Positions 9,350 to 18,167 of a DNA stretch of 64,000 bases are shown here, one piece after another. Each line of letters opens with the position of its first letter. Position 1 is the stretch's first letter. The stretch is from Granulicella arctica (GTDB lineage: Bacteria; Acidobacteriota; Terriglobia; Terriglobales; Acidobacteriaceae). The translations under genes and the position numbers were made by a program. The notes below the pieces were generated by a model. The model made no database searches, was not told where the DNA came from, and saw nothing but the letters and a program-made list of their open reading frames with translations. The DNA lies in NCBI RefSeq assembly GCF_013410065.1, contig NZ_JACCCW010000001.1, positions 1,731,187-1,795,186 of the forward strand, written 5' to 3'.

Positions 9350-10747
9350 TTAGGACCCGGCGATCATCATGCCTTCGATGCGGATGGTCGGCGCTGCGCT
9401 CGCGCTGCGGAAGACGAGGTCGTTTCCGATGGCGACGATGTTCTTGTACATGTCCTTCAGGTTGCCGGCGATGGTGATCTCTTCGACCGGGTAGGCGAGC
9501 TCGCCGTTCTCGATCCAGAGGCCGCTTGCGCCCTGCGAGTAGTCGCCGGTGACGAGGTTCACGCCGAAGCCCATGGTCTCCGTGACGTAGAGGCCGTCCT
9601 TCACGTCGCCGATAAGCTGCTCGGGGGTAAGGGTTCCGGGTTCAAGGTAGAAGTTGCCGGCACCGATCCCAGGGGTTCCGGCGAGACCGCGCGAGGCGTT
9701 GCCGGTCGAGGCCATGCCCAGTTTGCGGGCGGTATAGGTGTTCATCACGTAGTTCTTGAGGATGCCCTTTTCAACGAGCACCGTCCGCCGCGTCGGCAGA
9801 CCTTCGCTATCGAAGGGAGAGGTGCCGAAGCCGCCGACCTTGATGCCGCCCTCGTCGAATACCAGGGTGCCATCGTCGACGACGGTGATGTTCTCGCCCG
9901 CGACCTGCTGGCCGAGCATGTCGGCAAAGAAGGTCGCGTGCCGATAGATAGCGTCGCCGTTGGCCGCATCGAAGATGTTGCCGATGATGGATCGGGCGAT
10001 CTCCGGCGAGAAGACGACGGGGGCCTTCTGGGTCTTCACCTGGCGCGCTCCGAGGCGGCGGAGCGCACGCTGGGCAGCGATGCGGCCGATCTCTTCGGGC
10101 GATTCGAGCTTCTTTGTGGTCCGCGAGTTCGAGAACCAGTAGTTTCGCTGCATCCCGCCCTTCTCATCCTGCGCAATCGGAGAGGTGGAGAAGCCGCAGT
10201 AGCTGCGACGGTACTCGCCGATGAAGCCGCGTGAGTTCATCAGGATCTTGTGCGACGTGGACGTGTCGAAGTCGCCGCCGCCTGAGTTCTGGATGCGGGT
10301 GTCGAAGGCCATGGCCGCTGCCTCCGCTCGTCGGGCGATCTCGATCCGCTCCGCAGGCGGCTGCTCGTTGACATCCTCGAAGTACAGCGCGAGATCGCCA
10401 GCGAGTTTGCCGAAGGCTTCCGGTTCGGGTAATCCGGCAAAGGGATCTTCGCTGGTGATCTTCGCCAGGGTGATGGCTCCGTCGACCAGCCGTGCGATGC
10501 TTTCGTCGGAGAAGTCGGAGGACGAGGTGCTTGCCGTCCGCTGCCCGATAAACACGCGCAGGCCGACGGCGCGGGAGCCGGACTCCTTCAGCATCTCAAC
10601 CTGTCCCAGACGGACACGTGTCTCGAACTCGTCGCCCTCATAGACGACCGCTTCAGCGTCCGTCGCTCCCGCCTTCATGGCTTTGGTGAGGACGTCGGAG
10701 GCGAGTTGTTTCAGGTCGGACGAGAGAGCAGGGGCAACAGAAGACAC
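9350..10747 (-). CDS. tldE: TldE/PmbA-type metalloprotease subunit
   Basis: This 465-residue protein belongs to the TldD/PmbA family. TldE forms a heterodimer with TldD that degrades unfolded peptides and, in Escherichia coli, matures microcin B17 and degrades CcdA. Family features include the SGSRAVGLRVFIGQR N-terminal region, DFDTSTSHKILMNSRG, DDGTLVFDEGGIKVGGFGTSPFDSEG in the C-terminal half, and the terminal NLVTGDYSQGASGLWIENGE segment. It lacks the HExxxH zinc motif, as expected of the TldE subunit. It is the last gene of a four-gene cluster with two small paralogues and tldD upstream. Confidence 0.92.
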   Translation of the reverse strand: MSSVAPALSSDLKQLASDVLTKAMKAGATDAEAVVYEGDEFETRVRLGQVEMLKESGSRAVGLRVFIGQRTASTSSSDFSDESIARLVDGAITLAKITSEDPFAGLPEPEAFGKLAGDLALYFEDVNEQPPAERIEIARRAEAAAMAFDTRIQNSGGGDFDTSTSHKILMNSRGFIGEYRRSYCGFSTSPIAQDEKGGMQRNYWFSNSRTTKKLESPEEIGRIAAQRALRRLGARQVKTQKAPVVFSPEIARSIIGNIFDAANGDAIYRHATFFADMLGQQVAGENITVVDDGTLVFDEGGIKVGGFGTSPFDSEGLPTRRTVLVEKGILKNYVMNTYTARKLGMASTGNASRGLAGTPGIGAGNFYLEPGTLTPEQLIGDVKDGLYVTETMGFGVNLVTGDYSQGASGLWIENGELAYPVEEITIAGNLKDMYKNIVAIGNDLVFRSASAAPTIRIEGMMIAGS

Positions 10748-10759
10748 GAAATCAGAACC

Positions 10760-11068
10760 TCAGCGGACAGGGGATTGGGAGAGACGGGGCTCGCGGCCAT
10801 CGGTCGCATTCTGGAAGTAGATGCCGCTGGGGCAGTACTCCGAATCGCTCTTCGACTTATGCTTCATGTGCCGCGTCGCCTCATCGGCGGTGGTGCGAAC
10901 GTTCAGCTTGACCGGACCAAAGCAGTCCTTGCAGCGGAACTCGGTGTCGCTGTCGGCGATCGCGTCGATAACCGTCTTCAGCTTCCAGAACGGCTCGTAG
11001 CCTCCCGCAGCGCGGACGCGGCGGCGCTTTACCTGGCACTCATGGATCATCTCGCGTTCGGTTGCCAT
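10760..11068 (-). CDS. Small Cys/His protein, copy B, between tldD and tldE
   Basis: This 102-residue protein has no function I can recognise. It aligns along its whole length with the neighbouring 102-residue gene: Cys11, Cys46, Cys49, His70 and Cys79 are at identical positions, and the segments VKRRRV, GYEPFWK, DSDTEFRCKDCFG and ATDGR are shared. The CxxC plus outlying Cys/His suggests one zinc site. It lies 12 bases upstream of tldE and should be co-transcribed with it. The region after residue 55 and the C-terminus are the most divergent between copies. A TldD/E partner, adaptor or substrate role is inference only. Confidence 0.85.
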   Translation of the reverse strand: MATEREMIHECQVKRRRVRAAGGYEPFWKLKTVIDAIADSDTEFRCKDCFGPVKLNVRTTADEATRHMKHKSKSDSEYCPSGIYFQNATDGREPRLSQSPVR

Positions 11069-11136
11069 CCTTCACCTCGGGTATACATAACTTGATTGGT
11101 GCGTGGATGATTCTTTCCGGGTTGGTGCGGGTGCAT

Positions 11137-11445
11137 CTACTCGACGGGGTGTTCGGAGGGCTTCGCCGCCCGCCCGTCCGTGGCTTTTTTGAACAACAGG
11201 CCACTCACGCAGAATTCGGAGTCGGCCGTCAGTTTGTGCTCGACGTAGGGAACGGTGGTTACTTTGCCGTTGCGGCCAAGTAGCTTAACCGCGCCGAAAC
11301 AATCCTTGCAGCGGAACTCGGTATCGCTATCGGTGAGGGCCGTGGCGACGCTCTTGACCTTCCAGAATGGCTCGTATCCGCCACCCTCTTTGACGCGACG
11401 ACGTTTTACTTCACACTCATACATCTTTTCGCGTTCGGCTGCCAT
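11137..11445 (-). CDS. Small Cys/His protein, copy A, translationally coupled to tldD
   Basis: This 102-residue paralogue of the adjacent downstream gene has the same Cys11, Cys46, Cys49, His70 and Cys79 pattern and the same GYEPFWK and DTEFRCKDCFG blocks. Its ATG shares one base with the TAA stop of tldD (reading TAATG), which indicates translational coupling. A 68-base gap separates it from the second copy. Tandem duplication followed by divergence is the simplest reading. No family name is recognised. Confidence 0.87.
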   Translation of the reverse strand: MAAEREKMYECEVKRRRVKEGGGYEPFWKVKSVATALTDSDTEFRCKDCFGAVKLLGRNGKVTTVPYVEHKLTADSEFCVSGLLFKKATDGRAAKPSEHPVE

Positions 11446-12887
11446 TATTGTCCCGTTCCTCCGACCGTCATGCGATCGAGTTTCACTGTCGGCATGCCTA
11501 CGCCTACCGGGACGCTTTGCCCGGCCTTGCCGCAGGTGCCAATTCCTTCATCCAGGGCAAGATCATTCCCCACCATGGACACATACTTCAAAGCTTCAGG
11601 GCCGTTGCCGATCAGCGTTGCGCCCTTAACCGGCCGGGTCACCTTGCCGTCTTCGATCAGGTACGCCTCGCTGGCGGAGAAGACGAACTTGCCGTTGGTG
11701 ATGTCCACCTGACCGCCGCCAAAGTTCACGGCGTACAGACCACGCTTGACGCTCTTGATGATATCTTCTGGCATATCGTCGCCGTTGAGCATGTAGGTGT
11801 TGGTCATGCGCGGCATGGGAATGTGGTGGTAGCTCTCGCGGCGTCCGCTGCCGGTATTGGGCATGCCCATCAGGCGAGAGTTGAGCTTGTCCGAGAGAAA
11901 TCCCTTCAGGATGCCGTTCTCGATCAGCACGGTCTCCTGTGTCGGGTGGCCCTCATCGTCCATATTGATGGAGCCGCGCCGGTTCGGCATCAGGCCGTTA
12001 TCGACGACCGTAACCTTACTGCTTGCCACCTGCTGGCCGATCAGACCGGCGAAGGCGGAGGTCTTCTTGCGATTGAAGTCGGCCTCAAGGCCATGCCCGA
12101 CGGCTTCGTGCAGCAACACACCGGGCCAGCCGGGGCCGAGAACGACGGGCATCTCGCCTGCGGGAGCATCGACCGCTCCGAGTTGCAGGATGGCTGTGCG
12201 GGCGGCCTCGCGGGCAAAGTGCTCCGGCGATTTGTCACCTTCGAAGAAGTCCATCGAGATGCGTCCGCCACCGCCGCTGGTGCCGCGCGCGGTGTTGATG
12301 CCGTCTTTGGCGATCACGAAGATATTGAGGCGGGCGAGCGGCTGCGTATCGCTCGCGAAGGTGCCGTCGGATGCGGCGACGAGGATACGTCGCAGCTCGT
12401 CGTTGAAGCCGGCGCGAACCTGCGTGATGCGGGAGTCATAGGCGCGGGCGGCCTTGTCGGCCCGCTCGATCAACGCCAGCTTGGCGGCGATCTCGGCGTC
12501 GGATGTGGCTCCGGCGACGGGATAGAGCGCGGCGGACTCAGTATGGCGGAACCCGCTCATCAGCTCCTTAGCAGGGCCGCTGGCGATCAGTGCAGCGGTG
12601 CGCGCGGCGCGGAGCAGGCGGCTACTGGATAGGTCGTCGGTGTAAGCGTAGCCGGTACGTTCGCCCGAAACCACGCGGATGCCGCAGCCGACGCTGATGC
12701 CCTGACTGGCAGATTTGACCAGCGACTCGTCGATCCCGAGCGAGGTGGAGGTGACGGACTCAAAGTAGAGATCGGCGTAATCGCCACCGGCGGAGAGCGC
12801 TTCTCCGAGACAGCGTTCCATCAGACGTTCCGAAAGGCCGAGCTTTTGAATGAAATATTGCTTGTGGTCTGACGGCGGGAATGTCAT
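11445..12887 (-). CDS. tldD: TldD zinc metalloprotease subunit
   Basis: This 480-residue protein carries the catalytic HEAVGHG segment near residues 260-266, an HExxxH zinc motif that defines TldD, plus the family's GGGRISMDFFEGDKSPEH, NRRGSINMDDEGHPT and RMTNTYMLNGDD segments. With TldE it forms the TldD/E protease that removes unfolded peptides and leader sequences in the cytoplasm. It is the first gene of the cluster; its stop codon overlaps the start of small-protein copy A by one base. No classical TldD/E target (microcin B17 or ccdAB genes) is in the window. Confidence 0.95.
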   Translation of the reverse strand: MTFPPSDHKQYFIQKLGLSERLMERCLGEALSAGGDYADLYFESVTSTSLGIDESLVKSASQGISVGCGIRVVSGERTGYAYTDDLSSSRLLRAARTAALIASGPAKELMSGFRHTESAALYPVAGATSDAEIAAKLALIERADKAARAYDSRITQVRAGFNDELRRILVAASDGTFASDTQPLARLNIFVIAKDGINTARGTSGGGGRISMDFFEGDKSPEHFAREAARTAILQLGAVDAPAGEMPVVLGPGWPGVLLHEAVGHGLEADFNRKKTSAFAGLIGQQVASSKVTVVDNGLMPNRRGSINMDDEGHPTQETVLIENGILKGFLSDKLNSRLMGMPNTGSGRRESYHHIPMPRMTNTYMLNGDDMPEDIIKSVKRGLYAVNFGGGQVDITNGKFVFSASEAYLIEDGKVTRPVKGATLIGNGPEALKYVSMVGNDLALDEGIGTCGKAGQSVPVGVGMPTVKLDRMTVGGTGQ

Positions 12888-12935
12888 CTCTCTTGATTCT
12901 AGGCCTCATAGACATCAGCGGCAAATGACGTAACC

Positions 12936-13790
12936 TCAGCGACCCTGCGATGGGTCCGGTGAAAGAGAGACGTTCAGGTCCAACGACAAGCCTTTGGGTG
13001 CACCGGCGTAGCAGTCGCCGTCGGGGGCGTAAGTCTTTGCGCATGAGGCGGTAATCTCCGGTCGCCGGGGAGATTGGGCATACTGCCACACAATTGCGCC
13101 GGGCGTTCCGCTGCCGGAGAGACGCGGCGGTTGCACGGTGCAGCCGGGAGCTGGCGGGCAGGCATCCTGGTAGACCCACATCGCGATTTCGTGCAGGTGC
13201 TGTGCGGCGACGTGTTGCCGGATGTCCTGAGCCGTCGTGATGGTGACTCCGGGGCCGTCATCGACCGGCTGGCCGCTGGCGTAGACGCCGGGACGGTATC
13301 CGGAGTTCGCGACGGCTTCCGTCCATGCGAGTAGATAGGCCATCTGCTCCGGCAGCAGGCGGCCACCCTCCTCCTGGTCGAGAAAGAGGATCGTGTGCGG
13401 TGGAAAGTGCTCCTGGGTTGCTGCTGCAACGGCAACGGCCGCGTCTCGTCGGCCAAGCACCTCTGGTTTGAGGCCCGAGGTCTTGATCTGTTTGTCGAAC
13501 TTGCCGTTCGTCAGCACGAGGAATCCAAAGCCCTGCCGCAGCAGGATGTCGCGTTTGCCTGCCCAGCCGTTTTTATGTTCGCCGGGAGGGTTGGTTAGCC
13601 AATATCCGGTAAACGAGAAGGTTTTGCGCAGGACAGGGAGCACGCTGTCGCCCGGATAGTCATTGCGGTCGAAGCCCACATAGCCTGGGGAGACTGGAGT
13701 TGCTGCGATCTGAGCATTTGAGCGGCCTGTGGTGGCCAGCAATATTGCCGCAATCAAGACACACATACGCATGTACAGACTCATCGACAT
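12936..13790 (-). CDS. Secreted DUF1906-type (glycoside hydrolase-like) protein
   Basis: This 284-residue protein has a signal peptide (about 1-27, ending near SNAQ) and a TIM-barrel-like domain resembling DUF1906/Rv2525c-type glycoside hydrolase-like domains. It opens with GYVGFDRNDYPGD, continues with FSFTGYWLTNPPG and TILFLDQEEGGR (acidic residues on a likely catalytic strand), then RPGVYASGQPV and IVWQYAQSP. These match the fold of GH25-like enzymes acting on cell-wall glycans, but the substrate is unknown. It is divergent from the BstA-like gene, with about 130 bases between them. Confidence 0.7.
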   Translation of the reverse strand: MSMSLYMRMCVLIAAILLATTGRSNAQIAATPVSPGYVGFDRNDYPGDSVLPVLRKTFSFTGYWLTNPPGEHKNGWAGKRDILLRQGFGFLVLTNGKFDKQIKTSGLKPEVLGRRDAAVAVAAATQEHFPPHTILFLDQEEGGRLLPEQMAYLLAWTEAVANSGYRPGVYASGQPVDDGPGVTITTAQDIRQHVAAQHLHEIAMWVYQDACPPAPGCTVQPPRLSGSGTPGAIVWQYAQSPRRPEITASCAKTYAPDGDCYAGAPKGLSLDLNVSLSPDPSQGR

Positions 13791-13923
13791 CCTATTTCCT
13801 CAGTAAAGGTTATACAGAGCTGTGCTACCTTGGCATTTAAAGCGATATAAGCCGGACGCTTCACTCAAAACATTGTGAGTCATTTCCACTGGGTCCCCAT
13901 CCCCTTAATTCAAGGAGTGTCTG

Positions 13924-14448
13924 TTGAGTTCTGATCCTCGCTATCCTATCGGTAAGTTCGAACGGCCAGAGACCGTCTCGCCGGAAGAGCTGCGCAACGC
14001 TATCGCAACGCTGGCCGAGTCCCCCGGCCTTCTGCGCAACGCCGTAGACGGCTTGAGGATCGCCCAACTGAGCACGCCGTATCGTGAGGGAGGCTGGAGC
14101 GTGCGCCAGGTTGTCCACCATGTTGCCGACAGCCACATGAATGCTTTTATCCGGGTGCGCCTTGCGCTTACAGAGGACTGGCCGACGATCAAGCCCTATG
14201 ATGAGAAGGCTTGGTCAGAACTACATGACGCCATGGCTCCCATCGAATGGTCGCTGGAGCTGGTAGAGAGTTTGCATGCACGTTGGGTGATGCTGCTGTC
14301 TTCGTTGAAGGAAGAGCAGTGGAAGCGCGGCTTCGTTCATCCGGAGGGCGGTCGCATGACGCTCGATGTCGCGACGGCTCTCTACGCATGGCACTCGAAG
14401 CACCATATTGCCCACATTACACACCTGCGAGTCAAAGAGGGCTGGTAG
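13924..14448 (+). CDS. BstA/DinB-superfamily metal-dependent transferase
   Basis: This 174-residue protein resembles YfiT/BstA, the DinB four-helix-bundle family that includes bacillithiol S-transferase. The metal-binding histidines are visible in HHVADSHMN (about 65-73) and in AWHSKHHIAHI near residues 156-166. The opening DPRYPIGKFERPE is typical of this subgroup. The start is TTG at 13924, chosen because AGGAG lies six bases upstream. The exact thiol or substrate is unknown. The next gene downstream on the same strand is the PD-(D/E)XK-like gene. Confidence 0.8.
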   Translation: MSSDPRYPIGKFERPETVSPEELRNAIATLAESPGLLRNAVDGLRIAQLSTPYREGGWSVRQVVHHVADSHMNAFIRVRLALTEDWPTIKPYDEKAWSELHDAMAPIEWSLELVESLHARWVMLLSSLKEEQWKRGFVHPEGGRMTLDVATALYAWHSKHHIAHITHLRVKEGW

Positions 14449-14496
14449 CGAACTGTTGCCTTGTGTAACAGGTTGGCTACCGATAGCATCCTCTTC

Positions 14497-16089
14497 ATGT
14501 CCCCGCCCAGAGCTTCTTCCGCGGAACCTGTACAGCCTCCCGAGGCCATCGCATTGGCGCTCGAAGCATTTCTCGCCGAACATCCGGGAGCTTTTGTCCT
14601 CGAAGACGGCAAAGTTCTCTTCTCCATGCACGAAGCGAAGTATTCGCTGACGACCGAGCATGGCCGCTGCACGCTGCATCTTTGGAACGAGGAGCGCAAC
14701 CTCGTCCGCCGCGTTGGAGCATCGACCCTGCGCAATGGCGTCCTGCGGCTGAGCACGCACCGCTTCGGGCAGACCAAGCCGCAGACGCTGGAGCTTGCTC
14801 CGGATCGTGACCGTCGCACGCCTTCTAGCCGCGAGGCGACGCGCACGAAGTATCTGCGGACGCTGGAGCGTGTGTTGCTGCGTTCTTTTCCCGATTGGAA
14901 GACCGATGCCTTTCGCACTGCAATGGACCTCGAGAAGAGCTTCGGTCCGGCCTACGCCCGCGGAATGCTGGTGCAGGGGCAGAAGGCATGGGCTGTAATC
15001 GCGGTCAACGACGAAGAGACGCAGGCGACAGTGGACGGCATCCTGACGCTGGGGATCCTGTGGCTGCATCATTGCCGCGAGCAGGCTGCGGGGAGGCGGC
15101 TCTTTCAAGGGCTGCGGATCATCGCCCCTCGCGGCATGGCGACCCTGACCGTCTCACGTCTCGCGTGGCTCAATACGGTTGCCGCACAGTGGGAGCTCTG
15201 GGAGCTTGATGAGCGTAGCGAAGAGCTTGAGCAGCGGGATGCTGCTGACCACGGCAACCTGGCCACGAGGCTGGTTCGCGCCCCTGGTGCGCAGGCCGCA
15301 CAGGATCGCTTTGCCGAGGCCGCATCGCGCGTCATGGCGCTCGTCCCGGAGACGATGCGTGACGTCGTCGAACAGCGGATTCGCAGCGGAACGGAGCTTG
15401 CGTTCCTGCTGCATGGTCTGGAGTTTGCAAGAGCACGCATGGCTGTATCGGCGGCGTCCTTCAACCGTTCGCTCGAGATCACCTTCGGCGCCGGGGCGAA
15501 TGAGACGTCTCTGACGTATGAGAATGAAGGCGATCTCCGTGAGTTGACGGCGCGGCTCTTTGCCCGCCGAACGCCGGATGGCGATCATCGCGATCCGCTC
15601 TACCGGATGCAGCCGGAGCGGTGGCTCGAAAGCGTGTTGCGGCGCAATCCGGAGCCGATCGACCCGCACCTCGATGCCGCCCATGTCTATACACAGGTGC
15701 CCGCGTTTGCGGCGGCGGATCGCGGCATGCTCGACCTGCTCGGCGTATGCCGCGACGGCAGGCTGGCGGTGATCGAGCTGAAGGCAGAGGACGACCTGCA
15801 CCTCGCGCTGCAAGGGTTGGACTACTGGGTGCGAGTGCGTTGGCACCATCTGCAAAATCCTGACCAGTCGACGGGGCTTGGCGAGTTTCAGCGGCTCGGG
15901 TACTTCGGGGGTATGTACCTGTCGCCGGAGGCGCCACGCCTTTATCTGGCCGCTCCTGCACTGCGGATCCACCCTGCCACGGAGATCGTCCTCAAATATC
16001 TGTCTTCCCGGGTCGAATGGACACTGGTGGCGCTCGATGAGCGCTGGCGCAAGCGGATGAAGGTAGTTTGGCGAAAACGGAGCAGCTAA
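14497..16089 (+). CDS. Unknown protein with a candidate PD-(D/E)XK nuclease-like core
   Basis: About 530 residues from the ATG at 14497; an in-frame TTG at 14461 would add 12, and neither start has a strong ribosome-binding site. I recognise no named family. Near the C-terminus is DRGMLDLLGVCRDGRLAVIE followed directly by LKAEDD, giving Asp413, Glu427 and Lys429 in the D...ExK arrangement of restriction-endonuclease-fold nucleases, followed by an amphipathic LALQGLDYWVRVRWHH helix. The N-terminal two-thirds is a charged alpha-rich region with no motif I can name. Nuclease function is inference. It is convergent with the next gene and shares the CTAA stop overlap. Confidence 0.72.
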   Translation: MSPPRASSAEPVQPPEAIALALEAFLAEHPGAFVLEDGKVLFSMHEAKYSLTTEHGRCTLHLWNEERNLVRRVGASTLRNGVLRLSTHRFGQTKPQTLELAPDRDRRTPSSREATRTKYLRTLERVLLRSFPDWKTDAFRTAMDLEKSFGPAYARGMLVQGQKAWAVIAVNDEETQATVDGILTLGILWLHHCREQAAGRRLFQGLRIIAPRGMATLTVSRLAWLNTVAAQWELWELDERSEELEQRDAADHGNLATRLVRAPGAQAAQDRFAEAASRVMALVPETMRDVVEQRIRSGTELAFLLHGLEFARARMAVSAASFNRSLEITFGAGANETSLTYENEGDLRELTARLFARRTPDGDHRDPLYRMQPERWLESVLRRNPEPIDPHLDAAHVYTQVPAFAAADRGMLDLLGVCRDGRLAVIELKAEDDLHLALQGLDYWVRVRWHHLQNPDQSTGLGEFQRLGYFGGMYLSPEAPRLYLAAPALRIHPATEIVLKYLSSRVEWTLVALDERWRKRMKVVWRKRSS

Positions 16090-16373
16090 ACGGAGGCGCT
16101 GGCCGCCGGGCGGTGAGCGCCGAACAGGAAGGAGAGAAGCAGACTCGTTGCACCAATGATCGCGGCTAGTCCGAGACCGACGAGGACGCTCGCCGTCAAA
16201 GAGCTGAGAAGGTTCTGTGGATCCTTCGGATAGGCGCTGTTGTAGTGCGTGAGGAACAGGAAGAACGATATCGGAAGCGACAGCAGCAGCGTCCCAAAGC
16301 CAACGAGGAGCGCAATCGCTACCGGCCTGGCCCAACCCACGGTCTTCGGGTTTTTAGGGAAGGTGAGTCGCAT
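16086..16373 (-). CDS. Small two-helix membrane protein
   Basis: This 95-residue protein has two hydrophobic segments (about 15-40 and 60-87), a basic start and a short polar tail. No family is recognised. Its ATG is two bases after the stop of the Dus gene, so it is almost certainly translated from the same transcript. Its stop overlaps the stop of the convergent PD-(D/E)XK-like gene by four bases. Confidence 0.72.
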   Translation of the reverse strand: MRLTFPKNPKTVGWARPVAIALLVGFGTLLLSLPISFFLFLTHYNSAYPKDPQNLLSSLTASVLVGLGLAAIIGATSLLLSFLFGAHRPAASASV

Positions 16374-16375
16374 GA

Positions 16376-17608
16376 TCAGTTGAGGATCGCCTCAAGCTCT
16401 TCCGCTTCCTGCATGAGGGTATCCGCCTTCCGCGCGAAGAATGCCTCGACGGCATCGAGCACCGCCGGTCCCTTTTTCGACTCGAAGATCTGCTTGCGCA
16501 ATGCACCGCCGCCCGGAACGCCATGCGTGAACCAGCTCGCGAACTGTTTCATCTTGCCGACACAGTCGCGGTGGCGCTGTTCGCGAGCAACCTGCCCAGA
16601 GGCGGTAATCGCGGCGGCGCGAGTAGCTTCAGCGGCTTCTTCGATCTCAATCTCGTGCACAAGCATGCCGAAGTAGTCGCGGATCATGCGATAGCGATCC
16701 TGATCGGTCGGCTGATCGTACTTGCCGGTCGCCGTGTACTGCGCGATCTGGCGGAAGATCCAGGGGTTCGACGGTGCGGCGCGGCCGATCATCACCGCAT
16801 CGCAGTGGGTCGCGTCGACCATCGCGGCTGCGTCTTCCGGAGTGCGGACGTCGCCGTTGCCGATTACCGGAATGCTGACTGCATTCTTGACTGCGGCGAT
16901 GTACTCCCAGCGAGCCTGGCCGGTGTAGCCGTCCTCGCGGGTACGGGCGTGCAGGGCGACGGCGTTCAGACCGCAGTCCTCGGCCAGCTTCGCCAGCTCG
17001 ACGCAGACGATGTGGTGATCGTTCCAGCCCATGCGGAATTTGACTGTGAAGGGGATGGTGACGGCGGAGCGGACGGCCTTGAAGATCGTCTCGATCAGCG
17101 GCAGGTCGCGCAGCAGGCCGGAGCCTCCGTTACACGCGACGACGCGCTTCGCCGGACAGCCCAGGTTCAGGTCGACGAGGTCGAAGCCTGCGTCCTGCAC
17201 GATGCGGGCGGAGTCGGCGAGCGTCTCGGGGTTCGACCCGAAGAGCTGTGCCGAGATTGGATGCTCGTCGTCGTAGTAGGTCAGGTAGCGCTTGCGCTTG
17301 GTCTCGCGCATTCGCGAGAGACCGTCGGCGGAGGTGAACTCGGTCATGATGAGCCCGCAGCCCGATTGCTGGTTCGAGGTCTCTTCGGCGACATCCGCCG
17401 CGTCAGTCGCCGCCGAAAACTGGCTGGCATTTTTGATGAAGCGCCGGAAGACCGTATCGGTCACTCCTGCCATCGGTGCCAGCACGGTCGCCGGAGCGAT
17501 CTGGACGTTTCCGATGGAAAAGCTTGCCGGGACACGCGTCCGCTCGGGCATGGTGTACTCGACGGGCGAGTCCCAGCGTTTCTGCTCGAGGGTGTAGCGC
17601 TTTTTCAT
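16376..17608 (-). CDS. dusB: tRNA-dihydrouridine synthase (DusB-like)
   Basis: This 410-residue flavoenzyme reduces specific uridines in tRNA to dihydrouridine using NADPH and FMN. The family signatures are VLAPMAGVTDTVFRR near residue 43, QLFGSNPETLADSARI, DLNLGCPAKRVVACNGGSGLLRD with the probable catalytic Cys in ACNGG, and the FMN-binding GNGDVRTPEDA and GRAAPSNPWIF. An internal ATG at residue 20 (MPERTR) could be the real start. It is followed two bases later by a small membrane protein gene. The exact subfamily and tRNA position are inferred. Confidence 0.9.
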   Translation of the reverse strand: MKKRYTLEQKRWDSPVEYTMPERTRVPASFSIGNVQIAPATVLAPMAGVTDTVFRRFIKNASQFSAATDAADVAEETSNQQSGCGLIMTEFTSADGLSRMRETKRKRYLTYYDDEHPISAQLFGSNPETLADSARIVQDAGFDLVDLNLGCPAKRVVACNGGSGLLRDLPLIETIFKAVRSAVTIPFTVKFRMGWNDHHIVCVELAKLAEDCGLNAVALHARTREDGYTGQARWEYIAAVKNAVSIPVIGNGDVRTPEDAAAMVDATHCDAVMIGRAAPSNPWIFRQIAQYTATGKYDQPTDQDRYRMIRDYFGMLVHEIEIEEAAEATRAAAITASGQVAREQRHRDCVGKMKQFASWFTHGVPGGGALRKQIFESKKGPAVLDAVEAFFARKADTLMQEAEELEAILN

Positions 17609-17654
17609 AAAGAAGATTTAGGCAAAACCTTGTTTTCTTATCCCAACTCTCAAA

Positions 17655-17683
17655 CAAAAGGCCCCCGCATAGGCGGAGGCCCC
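17655..17683 (-). terminator. Rho-independent terminator of rpmE
   Basis: On the minus strand a GC-rich hairpin (GGCCTCCGC, short loop, GCGGGGGCC) is followed by TTTTGTTTG. It lies about 20 bases after the rpmE stop and separates rpmE from the Dus gene. Confidence 0.85.
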
Positions 17684-17703
17684 TTGGGTTGATTCGGCTC
17701 CGC

Positions 17704-17940
17704 TTACTTGGTTGCGGCTTCGGCCTTGCCTGCGTCCGACTTGGCGAACTTGCGGCGGAAGCGTTCGACGCGGCCTGCGGTATCGATCAGCTTCTGCTTG
17801 CCGGTAAAGAACGGGTGGCAGGCAGCACAGATTTCAAGAACGATGTCGCCCTTGTGCGTGGAGCGGGTCTGGAAGACACTGCCGCAGGCGCACTTGACGT
17901 TGATCTCGTTATACGACGGGTGGATATTCTCTTTCGGCAT
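17704..17940 (-). CDS. rpmE: Ribosomal protein L31 (zinc-binding form)
   Basis: This 78-residue protein opens with [20 protein letters not shown]. It keeps the CxC and CxxC cysteines (CAC near 17-19 and CAAC near 38-41) of the zinc-containing form of bL31, then the [20 protein letters not shown] signature. The start at 17940 follows AAAAGGA. The C-terminal extension ([15 protein letters not shown]) is slightly long. An upstream in-frame start at 18075 is possible on paper but not supported. Confidence 0.96.
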   Translation of the reverse strand: MPKENIHPSYNEINVKCACGSVFQTRSTHKGDIVLEICAACHPFFTGKQKLIDTAGRVERFRRKFAKSDAGKAEAATK

Positions 17941-18167
17941 GGTGAAACAATCCTTTTCTGAATCGCATTGCGATTGCTCTGAATCTTGCCTGCCGGCTCG
18001 CGGATCGCTTGCAACGGTTGAACTCACGTCACATCGAAGGGCCTGTCGCGCCGCCGTCTGTGCCCCGCTTTGCAAGGCACACAGACAGTTTCCTCATTTT
18101 ATATGGGATTCGCACAGGGAGCAATTGGATTCATGCCTGCGATACTAGGACAGTTGGAAAGCGAATC

